Shown: positions 1 through 6,787 of the stretch, piece after piece
How the letters are laid out: the number at the start of each line of letters is the position of its first letter
How positions within the stretch are numbered: position 1 is the stretch's first letter
Translations under genes and position numbers: made by a program
Notes under the pieces: generated by a model
What the model saw: the letters and a program-made list of their open reading frames with translations, nothing else
Told to the model about the DNA's origin: nothing
Databases searched by the model: none
Assembly: GCF_000718135.1 (NCBI RefSeq)
Contig: NZ_JOEM01000040.1
Location: forward strand, 1 to 18,421
Length of the DNA stretch: 18,421 nt
Direction: 5' to 3'
Source of the DNA: Streptomyces cyaneofuscatus
Lineage (GTDB): Bacteria; Actinomycetota; Actinomycetes; Streptomycetales; Streptomycetaceae

Positions 1-278
1 GGGCGCGGGGGCTCCAGCGGGGGGGCGGGTGCCGGTGCCGGCTCGGACTTCGGTTCCGGTTCCGGGCTGGGCTCGGGTTCCCGTTGTGGTGTCGGTTGAG
101 GCTGTGGTTCCGGGGCCGGGGGTCGCGCCGGTTCCGGTTCTGCTTCCGGTTCCGGTTCCGGGAGCGGTGTCGGCGGGGTGCGCCTCGGCTCCGTCGACCA
201 TCCCAGGTACGACCCGCAGTTGCCGCAGAAGTCGTCGTCCTCGCGGTTCGCCGTACCGCACGCCGGACACGAGCGCAT
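1..278 (-). CDS. Zinc-ribbon protein with Glu/Pro-rich linker (partial, runs off left edge)
   Basis: The first 92 codons are visible; the gene continues past base 1. The N-terminus reads MRSCPACGTANREDDDFCGN and continues CGSY, a CxxC...CxxC zinc ribbon (Cys4, Cys7, Cys18, Cys21). From about residue 30 it becomes a low-complexity linker of Pro-Glu and Pro-Ala/Gln repeats. The ATG is preceded by AGGAGA, which lies in the last codons of the tail protein I gene, with only four bases between that stop and this start; it is therefore the next gene of the CIS operon. Zinc-ribbon proteins with long linkers are common at this place in actinobacterial CIS clusters and often carry a C-terminal binding domain, but that part is outside the window. 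Role unknown: a baseplate accessory or a surface/ligand binder are both possible. Confidence 0.8.
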   Translation of the reverse strand, partial: MRSCPACGTANREDDDFCGNCGSYLGWSTEPRRTPPTPLPEPEPEAEPEPARPPAPEPQPQPTPQREPEPSPEPEPKSEPAPAPAPPLEPPR

Positions 279-282
279 CGCG

Positions 283-873
283 TCAGTCTCCTGTCTCTAC
301 GGGTGTCACTTCGGGTGCTGCTTCCGGCGGGCCCGGCAGGATCTCCACCCGGCAGGTGAGGTGGACGGGGCACGAGGCCGTGACGACCTCCTGGACCCGG
401 TTCGCGTCCACCGTGACTCCGGGCGCCACCGGCCAGACCCGTACGAGCAGTTCACCGGTCGGGGGCGGAGGCAGGGCCGTACCGGGCTCGGACGACCAGG
501 CCACGCCTCCGCCGTCCCGCACATCGGCGCGGACGCCGAAGCAGAGGCGGAGGTGTTCGACCAGGCCGCGCCGGGTGCCGCGCCATCGGTGCAGCTCCAC
601 CGCGCGGGCCAGCACCGCCCGTTGCAGCTCCGGCGGCCAGCCGGGGTCGATGCCCGCGCCCACCCAGGTCGCCAGCCACGGCAGGAAGTCGGCGGGGGCG
701 AGAGCCGGGTCGAAGTAGGCCGGGAGGTTGTCCAGGGTGGACAGGACCGGGGCCAGGACCGTGTCGAGGCCCGCCGTGAACCGCTGGGCCAGGTCGTCGT
801 CGGTGTACAGGGCGGGCAGCAGCTCGCCGATCGGGTAGCGGCTCGGCAGCCCGGGTACGGCGGCCCGGCTCAT
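283..873 (-). CDS. Phage tail protein I-like baseplate wedge protein (Afp12/Cis12 position)
   Basis: A 196-residue protein. The N-terminal two thirds contain the family pattern of short tail proteins of the gpI/TIGR02242 type: a YPIGELLPALY start, a helical FLPWLATWVGAGIDPGWP segment, then the RAVELHRWRGTRRGLVEHL block typical of these wedge proteins. The C-terminal part is a small beta-rich domain (LLVRVWPV, VQEVVTASCPVHLTCRV). In contractile tails it joins the J-type protein to build the outer baseplate wedge. The ATG overlaps the stop of the J-like gene by four bases (ATGA), which supports the start. Length and position both match Afp12-type proteins. I cannot see a receptor-binding region; no fibre gene follows in the window. 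Confidence 0.85.
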   Translation of the reverse strand: MSRAAVPGLPSRYPIGELLPALYTDDDLAQRFTAGLDTVLAPVLSTLDNLPAYFDPALAPADFLPWLATWVGAGIDPGWPPELQRAVLARAVELHRWRGTRRGLVEHLRLCFGVRADVRDGGGVAWSSEPGTALPPPPTGELLVRVWPVAPGVTVDANRVQEVVTASCPVHLTCRVEILPGPPEAAPEVTPVETGD

Positions 874-2831
874 ACGCCCTCACCCGGCCCGCTCGCCGTG
901 ACGATCACCTGGTGCTGGTGGGAGAAGACCAGCGCGCCCGGGGCCACGTCGACCCGGTCCATCGCGCCCCCGCGCCGTCCGCTGATCGGGTCCGCCGGGA
1001 ACAGCCGGACCTCCTCCACAAGACCGGCCCCCCGCACCCCCTGGAGCACGGCGAAGACCTCCCCGTACTGCACGGGCCTCCCGAACGGCCACCCCGTACC
1101 GTCCGCGCCGCCCCGCAGCGGGTCGATGTGGCGGAACAGGGCCTCCAGTGCCTCCGCGCGCACCCGGTCCACGTCACCCGGGGCCGCGACCAGCCGGGCG
1201 ACCACGGTGACGCCCTGGTAGGCGGGCGGCTCCACGACCAGCCGGGTGCCCACCAGGCGGCGCTCGTCCAGGCGTTCCGCCACCGCGGCGAGCACCTGGT
1301 CCGAGGGGATCAGCTGCTCGAACCGCAGGTGGCCGCCCTCGTCGGGGACCGCGTCCGGCACCACCAGGACCCGTACCGCACCGCCCTCGCCCGCGACGGC
1401 CGGCAGACACCGCACCCGGCGCAGCGAGGGCGCCGCCTCGCGGGCGATGACCTCGTGGTCCCGGGCCGTGACCGCCCGCTCCTGCACGCGCAGGATGTTG
1501 GGCGCGCGCACCTTGGCGTTCTCGACGGTCTCCCCGTCCACGCCCCCGGTCGCCGCCTCCCGGTTGCCGACCCCCGCGACGTACGGGACCGAGCTGCGCA
1601 GCACGGAGATCGCACCCCGGGCCACGTTTCCGGCCGACCCGCCGCCCGTGCGGTAGCGCGGGACGCGGAGCTGGGCGCCCTTCTCCGGGACCGCACCGTA
1701 CGCGCGCATCGTGCCGTCCTCCTCCCGCACCTCCGGCGGGAACGCGAACTCACCGGAGACCGCGTCGATCCGTACGTGCCGGTCACCCGGCGCGGAGGCG
1801 CCGAAGTGCTCCACGGGCGTCCAGACCTGCCAGCCCTCGGCGGTCGACACCTGGACCACCGGCGGCTCGCCGTCCATCAGCAGCGGCACCCGGCTCACCG
1901 TGAACCGCTGCCCGGCCACGCCCTCGGAGATCCCGAGGGGCACGTCGAGGACCGTCTCCGCGTGCTCGACCGCCGCCGTGCCCCCGACCGTGAAGATCTC
2001 GGCCTCGCGGATCGTCGGGGATTCGGAGTAGAAGGGCTGGCCCGGCTCGGGCGGCGTCACCCGGCAGCGCAGCCAACCCGCCCGGGTACCCGCGACCACG
2101 GACGCGGTGTGCCCGGCGGGGACGAACACGATGACCTCGCCCGGCCGGTTGAGCCCGCCCGTGCTGTCGTCCCCGGTCGCGCACTCCACCCAGCGCGCCC
2201 CGTCCCACGCCTCCCACACCAGCGGCGGCTGACGAGGGTCGACGCCCACGCCCTCCACCCGGCTGTCCAGGCGTACGGCGACGATGCAGCGCGGTACGGC
2301 GGCGGGCAGCCCGAACAGCAGCGCGTCCCCCGGCTCCGGGCGCGGCGAGAAGCACGGGATGTCCTTGCCCGCGCCGAGCGGCCCGGTGCGGTCGGTCTGG
2401 TCGCCGGTCTTCGGCGCGGTGACCAGCCGGACCAGCTCGCTCGGCACGATCGGCAGGTCCTCGGAGGTGGTGAACACCACCGGCTCTTCGGCCTCGCCGC
2501 GTGCCGTCGCCACCTCCGTACCCGCCGACAGGTGCACGGTCTCCGGCTGCGGCGCGGAGAGCCAGAAATCGACCTCGGCCCGGGCCACGGTCGGCGGGAA
2601 CAGGGTCACGCCCAGCAGGTCCAGGAAGGCCGCGTAGTTCTTGTCGGGCACCCGGTTCAGCCGGTACAGCAGCTGGTCGACCATGTACGCGAACGTCTCG
2701 ATCAGCGTGACCCCGGGGTCGGAGACGTTGTGGTCGGTCCACTCGGGGGAGCGCTGCTGGACGTACCGCTTGGCCTCGTCGACGAGCTGCTGGAAGCGCC
2801 GGTCGTCCAGATTGGGGGAGGGGAGGGCCAT
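870..2831 (-). CDS. Baseplate assembly protein J-like (Afp11/Cis11 type)
   Basis: A 653-residue protein of the putative baseplate assembly family (TIGR02243/gpJ-like). Diagnostic features are the N-terminal SDPGVTLIETFAYMVDQLLY motif followed by RLNRVPD (about residues 36-62), a beta-rich insertion in the middle, and the J-core GGGSAGNVARGAISVLR with a following NILRVQERAVTARDHE (about 400-470). In contractile tails this protein forms the baseplate wedge that links the central hub to the sheath. The chosen ATG overlaps the gp25-like stop by one base (TGATG); the longer upstream open frame has no family similarity. Its own stop overlaps the next start (ATGA). The length is normal for the eCIS form, which is larger than phage P2 J. 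Confidence 0.93.
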   Translation of the reverse strand: MALPSPNLDDRRFQQLVDEAKRYVQQRSPEWTDHNVSDPGVTLIETFAYMVDQLLYRLNRVPDKNYAAFLDLLGVTLFPPTVARAEVDFWLSAPQPETVHLSAGTEVATARGEAEEPVVFTTSEDLPIVPSELVRLVTAPKTGDQTDRTGPLGAGKDIPCFSPRPEPGDALLFGLPAAVPRCIVAVRLDSRVEGVGVDPRQPPLVWEAWDGARWVECATGDDSTGGLNRPGEVIVFVPAGHTASVVAGTRAGWLRCRVTPPEPGQPFYSESPTIREAEIFTVGGTAAVEHAETVLDVPLGISEGVAGQRFTVSRVPLLMDGEPPVVQVSTAEGWQVWTPVEHFGASAPGDRHVRIDAVSGEFAFPPEVREEDGTMRAYGAVPEKGAQLRVPRYRTGGGSAGNVARGAISVLRSSVPYVAGVGNREAATGGVDGETVENAKVRAPNILRVQERAVTARDHEVIAREAAPSLRRVRCLPAVAGEGGAVRVLVVPDAVPDEGGHLRFEQLIPSDQVLAAVAERLDERRLVGTRLVVEPPAYQGVTVVARLVAAPGDVDRVRAEALEALFRHIDPLRGGADGTGWPFGRPVQYGEVFAVLQGVRGAGLVEEVRLFPADPISGRRGGAMDRVDVAPGALVFSHQHQVIVTASGPGEGV

Positions 2832-3307
2832 CAGCGCACCTCTGCTTGCGAGGCCTGCGACGCTTGCGACGAGCCCTCTTCGGACGGGATCGTGTAGAAC
2901 GGGAAGACCAGGTTGCGCAGGTCGTTGGTGGCCCGCACGGTGTAGCGCACGTCGATGTAGAGCGTGCCCTCCTCGATCGCGTCGAAGGCGATCACCACGT
3001 CCGTCACCTCGATGCGCGGCTCCCACCGCTCCAGCGACGTACGGACCTCCTGGGCGATCCGCCCGGCGGTCGCGCCGTCTCCGGGCGCGAAGACGTAGTC
3101 GTGGATGCCGCAGCCGAACTCCGGCCGCATCGGCCGCTCGCCCGGTGCCGTACCGAGGATCAGGCCGATGGCCTCCTCGATCTCCTTGTCCCGCTCGACC
3201 AGGGCGATCCCGCCCGTGGCGCCGGTCCGCAGCGGGAAGCCCCAGCCGCGTCCGATGAAGCCGCTTCCGGATCCCCTGAGGGCGCCGGTGTATCCGTCGC
3301 CGCTCAC
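2831..3307 (-). CDS. gp25/GPW-like baseplate wedge protein (Afp9/Cis9 type)
   Basis: A 158-residue protein with the gp25 fold signature: a GGIALVERDKEIEEAIGLIL helix, then LGTAPGERPMRPEFGCGIHD, which contains the conserved loop of T4 gp25/GPW, and a C-terminal strand-helix-strand region (RWEPRIEVTDV, LYIDVRYTV). gp25 proteins connect the baseplate to the first sheath ring and nucleate sheath assembly. The start is GTG at 3307, overlapping the PAAR stop (GTGA); the longer open frame upstream lies in the PAAR gene and is a shadow. The last 13 residues contain three SQA units encoded by three 9-base direct repeats at 2844-2870, a recent-looking tail extension. The stop overlaps the next start by one base. 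Confidence 0.92.
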   Translation of the reverse strand: MSGDGYTGALRGSGSGFIGRGWGFPLRTGATGGIALVERDKEIEEAIGLILGTAPGERPMRPEFGCGIHDYVFAPGDGATAGRIAQEVRTSLERWEPRIEVTDVVIAFDAIEEGTLYIDVRYTVRATNDLRNLVFPFYTIPSEEGSSQASQASQAEVR

Positions 3308-3621
3308 ATCGGGCCCCCGATCAGGACGTTCAGCGCGCCGCTGATGATGGGCGCGCCGCAGCTGGTGGTGTCCCGCATCCGGGCGGCGGGCAGTCCGCCG
3401 ATCAGCACCTGGCCGGTGACGGCCCCCGCCGGATTGGGCATGATCACGTTCGCCGGCCCGAGCGCCGCGTGCGGGGGGACGACGCACACGTGCAGACTCC
3501 CGGTGACGGCCGCGGGCCGGCCGCCGATCAGCACGGTGGCGACGGCCACCGCACCCGGGGGCGGGGTGCCGATGAGGCCGCCGTGGGCGGTGCTGTCGCC
3601 CGTGCGGGCTGCGGGGGGCAT
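3304..3621 (-). CDS. PAAR-domain spike tip protein (Afp10/Cis10 type)
   Basis: A 105-residue PAAR protein with the repeated VLIGG turns at about residues 30-34, 72-76 and 99-103 and the opening MPPAARTGDSTAHGG. PAAR proteins form a zinc-sharpened cone on the VgrG trimer. Candidate metal ligands are His13, His44, Cys46, His51 and Cys88; the family usually uses three His and one Cys, so the spare Cys may be free. The ATG has a good AAGGAGA ribosome binding site about seven bases upstream. It starts 95 bases after the spike gene stop, the gap being filled by a 12-base tandem repeat. There is no C-terminal extension, so it is a bare tip and not a PAAR-toxin fusion. Confidence 0.93.
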   Translation of the reverse strand: MPPAARTGDSTAHGGLIGTPPPGAVAVATVLIGGRPAAVTGSLHVCVVPPHAALGPANVIMPNPAGAVTGQVLIGGLPAARMRDTTSCGAPIISGALNVLIGGPM

Positions 3622-3678
3622 GGCCGGGGTTCTCCTTGCTGTGAAAGGGACTTGGGGGGCAGTGGGTCAGGGGGTGAA

Positions 3679-3726
3679 CGTCAGTTGATACGTCAGTCGA
3701 TACGTCAGTCGATACGTCAGTTGATG
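3679..3726. repeat. Four tandem 12-bp units spanning the VgrG stop codon
   Basis: Four head-to-tail copies of CGTCAGTYGATR (plus strand): 3679-3690, 3691-3702, 3703-3714, 3715-3726. On the coding (minus) strand each unit reads as Arg-Ile-Asn/Asp-stop in the same frame, so the final codons of the spike gene, including the TGA, occur four times in a row. The inner two copies have Asp (GAC) instead of Asn (AAC). Confidence 0.95.
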
Positions 3727-5486
3727 CGGATGAGCTTGGCCTTCAGGACCGCGAGCAGTCCGCCGTCCACGGTGACCCCCGTCTTGCCGTTGATGGTCAC
3801 CGACCGCCCCTTCACCTCGACGTTCCCCGTACCGGCGTCGAGCGTGATGCCCGTAGAGGAGAGCGTCACGGAGCTCTGCGGGCGCTTGGAGCCGGGGGCG
3901 AACACGGTGAGCGCGATCTCGTTCTTCCGCTCGTCGAGCGTGACTTCGAGCCGCTTGTTGCCGCTGGCCAGCCGCACGCCGGACGGACCGCGCGGGGTGT
4001 CCAGCAGCTCCAGCCGGTTGCCCGAACGCGACACCAGGGAACGGCGGTTGACCTTGCCGCTGGTCTTGTCGACGAGCGGTACGTCGTGCTCCGAGGGGCG
4101 GTCGATTCCGTTGTACAGGCCGCCCAGCACATACGGGCTGTCCAGCAGCCCCTGCTCGAAGCCGACCAGCACCTCGTCGTTGACCTCCGGGCTGAAGACC
4201 CCGCCGCCGCCGTTGCCGCCCCACTGCACCGTACGGACCCAGTCGGTTACGTACGTGTCGTCGAGCCAGGGGAACTTCAGCCGTACCCAGCCCCGTTGGC
4301 CCTTGCCCTCGCGGATGTCGGTGACCACGCCGATCGCCAGCCCCGGCATGCGCGGACCGCGTGAGGGGGCCCCGCCGCCGGTCAGTCCGGCCAGCGAACG
4401 GTCGGGGGACGCACTGACGATCACGGTGGTGCGGTAGCCGCCGTCCGGTTCCAGGACGTGGTGGGCGGCGGTGGCGGTGTAGCGGCCGGAGAAGGTCGGG
4501 CCGACGTTGCCGAGCGCCACGGGTGCGCCCGCGCGCAGTTGCGGGTTGCCGAAGGCGACCGCCTCGATCTCCCCGAACCCGGAGCTGACCGAGGCCGCCA
4601 CCGCACCCGCGACCGCCGTGGTCTCCGCCTGGGTCCGGTACGGGGTGTCGGCGACGGTCACCCGGGCCTTCGCACCGAACGCCCCGGCCGCCACCGACGG
4701 GCTCATCCCCGGCGTCACGGTCTTGCTGCGCACGGACTGCTCCCGCGCCACGAGCCGCGTCTTGGTGTCGACGTTCCAGCCGCGCACCTCGACATCGCCC
4801 GCCCCGTCCGCACCGGTCACCACCGCCCGCAGCGCGAGCAGGTTGTCCCCGTACTCCAGCACCATCGGGTTCTTGGCAGCCCTGGTGTCGGGCGAGGGCG
4901 CCGAGGAGGCCGGCTTCGGCTTGGTGAACTGGAGCACGCCCTTGTCGTCCACCCGCACCTGCGCGCCGCTCTCGGCCGCCAGATGCTGGAGGAACTCCCA
5001 GTCGGAGACGTTGGGCTGGGTCAGCTGCTTGTACGTGATCGGCGCCGCCTCGACCTTGCCGCAGGTCAGCCCGGCGCTCGCGGCGACCTTGCGGACGATG
5101 TCCGCCGTCTTCATGTTCCGGTACGCCACCACCTTCCGGCCGCGCTGGAGCCGGTGCGCCTTGGAGAGCGCGCGGATGACGGTGAACGTGCCGGTGGTGT
5201 CGTGGTCCAGCTCGATGGCCGTGACCTCACCGGTGAACAGCCGCTCGCGGACCCGGTCCTGGACGGTGACGACGGAGATCTTCAGCGGCGTGCCGAGGGT
5301 GATCCTGCTCTCGCTCAGCAGATCGTGGTCCGGATCCCGGTACATCAGCACGGCCGTGTCCGGCAGCCCGACGTTCTCGTCGACCACACAGCTCACCAAC
5401 TGGGCGGCCCAGCCCAGCGGAAGCTCGGCGGGGATCTCCACGATCGGATCGGCGGCGAAGGAACGCCCCGGGGCGGAGGCGGTCAT
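3717..5486 (-). CDS. VgrG/gp27-gp5-like central spike protein (Afp8/Cis8 type)
   Basis: A 589-residue protein with three parts. Residues about 10-370 form the gp27-like hub; the phrase NVSDWEFLQHLAAESGAQVR near residue 160 is typical of VgrG/phage D proteins. Residues about 385-465 are the gp5 OB-fold, with GVVTDIREGKGQRGWVRLKF and the PEVNDEVLVGFEQG core followed by PYVLGGLYNG. The C-terminal ~110 residues are short repeating strands (LELLDTP, LEVTLDE, VTINGKTGVTVDGG) expected to form the trimeric beta-helix needle. It trimerises under the tube and carries the PAAR tip. The ATG overlaps the LysM gene stop (ATGA); an open frame extends upstream but is a shadow. The stop is embedded in a tandem repeat. 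No enzymatic C-terminal extension is seen. Confidence 0.94.
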   Translation of the reverse strand: MTASAPGRSFAADPIVEIPAELPLGWAAQLVSCVVDENVGLPDTAVLMYRDPDHDLLSESRITLGTPLKISVVTVQDRVRERLFTGEVTAIELDHDTTGTFTVIRALSKAHRLQRGRKVVAYRNMKTADIVRKVAASAGLTCGKVEAAPITYKQLTQPNVSDWEFLQHLAAESGAQVRVDDKGVLQFTKPKPASSAPSPDTRAAKNPMVLEYGDNLLALRAVVTGADGAGDVEVRGWNVDTKTRLVAREQSVRSKTVTPGMSPSVAAGAFGAKARVTVADTPYRTQAETTAVAGAVAASVSSGFGEIEAVAFGNPQLRAGAPVALGNVGPTFSGRYTATAAHHVLEPDGGYRTTVIVSASPDRSLAGLTGGGAPSRGPRMPGLAIGVVTDIREGKGQRGWVRLKFPWLDDTYVTDWVRTVQWGGNGGGGVFSPEVNDEVLVGFEQGLLDSPYVLGGLYNGIDRPSEHDVPLVDKTSGKVNRRSLVSRSGNRLELLDTPRGPSGVRLASGNKRLEVTLDERKNEIALTVFAPGSKRPQSSVTLSSTGITLDAGTGNVEVKGRSVTINGKTGVTVDGGLLAVLKAKLIRIN

Positions 5487-6205
5487 CGGCCGCCCTCCGC
5501 GAGGTGGTCTTCGAGCCCCGGCACGAGAAGCTCGCTGCCGGGGATCAGCTGCATGGGGTCGTCGATGTTGTTGGCGTTCGCGATCGTCCGCCAGGCGGTG
5601 GCATCGCCGTACTCGCGCCAGGCGAGCAGCGGCAGGCTGTCCCCGGCCACGACCCGGTGCGTACGCCGTGCCTCCTTCGAACCGGAGGTCGGGTTCTGGC
5701 CCGCCGGGTCGACGCTCGCCTCCTCGATGGAGAGGGAGCAGGTGGCGCGCAGCGGCTTTCCGTCCACGTCGAACAGGGTGTAGGAGACGGAGAGGTTGGA
5801 GAGGACGCCGTCGAACGAGGTCGTCCTCGACGTGCCCCAGTCGAACCGCACCCACGGGCTCGCGGGCGTCTTGCGCGCGAGGCTGGTCGGCGTGGGCACG
5901 CAGGCGATCATCAGCTGCTCCACCGCCTTCTCCACCGAGTTGTCATGGGTGGCCGTCGCGTCGAGGAAGACCTCCAGGGAGAGCGAGCGGGGCCCGCTCC
6001 CGACGAACTCGGGCAGCGCGGACTGCCCGGCCATCCGGGACGGAGTGCGCCGCCACTCGGTGCTCTTGCTCAGCGACAGCTTGTTCGGGTTGAACTGGAG
6101 GGTGAGCTGGGCGAGTTTGCCGCCCGGCTTGGCGCCGACGGTCGACGGCGGTTCCATGATGGTCAGTTGGGCGCGCGCACGGCTCGCACGGAGAGCGGGT
6201 GACAT
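5483..6205 (-). CDS. LysM-domain baseplate hub protein (Afp7/Cis7 type)
   Basis: A 240-residue protein. The first ~165 residues hold the tail-tube-initiator-like domain with LTLQFNPNKLSLSKSTEWRR and a long strand-rich section; the C-terminus is a LysM module at about 183-229 (HRVVAGDSLPLLAWREYGDA, then TIANANNID and PGSELLVP). By homology to T4 gp53/Mu and P2 gpX-like and Afp7 proteins it clamps the baseplate wedges around the hub; the LysM here is structural rather than a proven peptidoglycan binder. The ATG has an excellent ribosome binding site, GGAAGGAGGAA, ending six bases or so upstream, the strongest in the operon apart from the sheath. The stop overlaps the spike gene. Confidence 0.92.
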   Translation of the reverse strand: MSPALRASRARAQLTIMEPPSTVGAKPGGKLAQLTLQFNPNKLSLSKSTEWRRTPSRMAGQSALPEFVGSGPRSLSLEVFLDATATHDNSVEKAVEQLMIACVPTPTSLARKTPASPWVRFDWGTSRTTSFDGVLSNLSVSYTLFDVDGKPLRATCSLSIEEASVDPAGQNPTSGSKEARRTHRVVAGDSLPLLAWREYGDATAWRTIANANNIDDPMQLIPGSELLVPGLEDHLAEGGR

Positions 6206-6251
6206 GGCGTTCCTCCTTCCTGGGTTTTCCCATAAGTGACATGACGGCGCA

Positions 6252-6677
6252 TCAGGAAGGCTCCAGGCCCTCGTGGGCGATCTCCAGCGTCTCGATCGCC
6301 GCCTGGGAGTTGGCCGGGTCGAACGACGGGCCCTGCCAGCGGACGGGGACGATACCCTGCACCTGCCAGCTGATGATCCGGCTCAGGTCCGGCCGCAGCG
6401 CGACGATCTCGCCGTCCTTGGGCTCGACCCGCTGGATCGTCTCGTTCAGCCAGCGCGCGATCTTCATCGTGTCGGCGGTGACCGGGCGGGTCAGCGTGAT
6501 GTTGGTCCAGGTGATGCGCCCCGGCAGCTGCCAGGTGAAGCCGTTGTTGCCGCCCTCGGCGTACGTCTCCATCTCGACCTCGGCGCCCAGACCCGAGCAG
6601 GTGTGGAAGGCACCCAGGTCACTGCCGCCGATCACGAGCTTGAAGAACACGCTCGTCGCGAAGATGTTGTCCGTCAT
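6252..6677 (-). CDS. Second phage tail tube protein (Afp5/Cis1-like)
   Basis: A 141-residue gp19-family tube protein. It begins MTDNIFATSVFFKLVIGGSD and shows family hallmarks: the GLGAEVEMETYAEGGNNGF loop, KLPG-like QLPGRITWTNITLTRPV, the W-rich middle (ARWLNET) and the C-terminal IETLEIAHEGLE strand. Paralogous to the protein encoded at 10561-11001. In Afp/PVC one tube paralogue makes the bulk tube and another the adaptor layers above the spike; its position next to the LysM and spike genes suggests the adaptor (inference). The ATG has only a purine-rich GAAGAAGAGAAA upstream, a weak ribosome binding site. The gene is isolated by 110 bases (with a 9-bp repeat array) from the gene before it. 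Confidence 0.93.
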   Translation of the reverse strand: MTDNIFATSVFFKLVIGGSDLGAFHTCSGLGAEVEMETYAEGGNNGFTWQLPGRITWTNITLTRPVTADTMKIARWLNETIQRVEPKDGEIVALRPDLSRIISWQVQGIVPVRWQGPSFDPANSQAAIETLEIAHEGLEPS

Positions 6678-6704
6678 GCCGTTTCTCTTCTTCTTCTCTG
6701 CTGA

Positions 6705-6767
6705 TGCGGGTCCTGCGGGTCCTGCGGGTCCTGCGCGTCCTGCGGGTGATGCGGGTTGTGCGGGTTG
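6705..6767. repeat. Seven 9-bp tandem repeats in the leader of the second tube gene
   Basis: Seven contiguous near-identical units of consensus TGCGGGTCC (plus strand): three exact copies, then TGCGCGTCC, TGCGGGTGA and two TGCGGGTTG. The array fills most of the 110-bp gap between the stop of the disordered-protein gene and the start of the second tube gene. On the transcript it reads as GGACCCGCA-type units. Confidence 0.93.
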
Positions 6768-6787
6768 TGCCGTGGCGGTGCGCGTTG

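Noticed and set aside
912..2897. Long plus-strand open frame antisense to the J-like gene (661 codons)
   Set aside because: It has no family similarity, is Arg/His/Gly-rich as expected of an antisense shadow in high-GC DNA, and lies fully over a well-supported baseplate gene.
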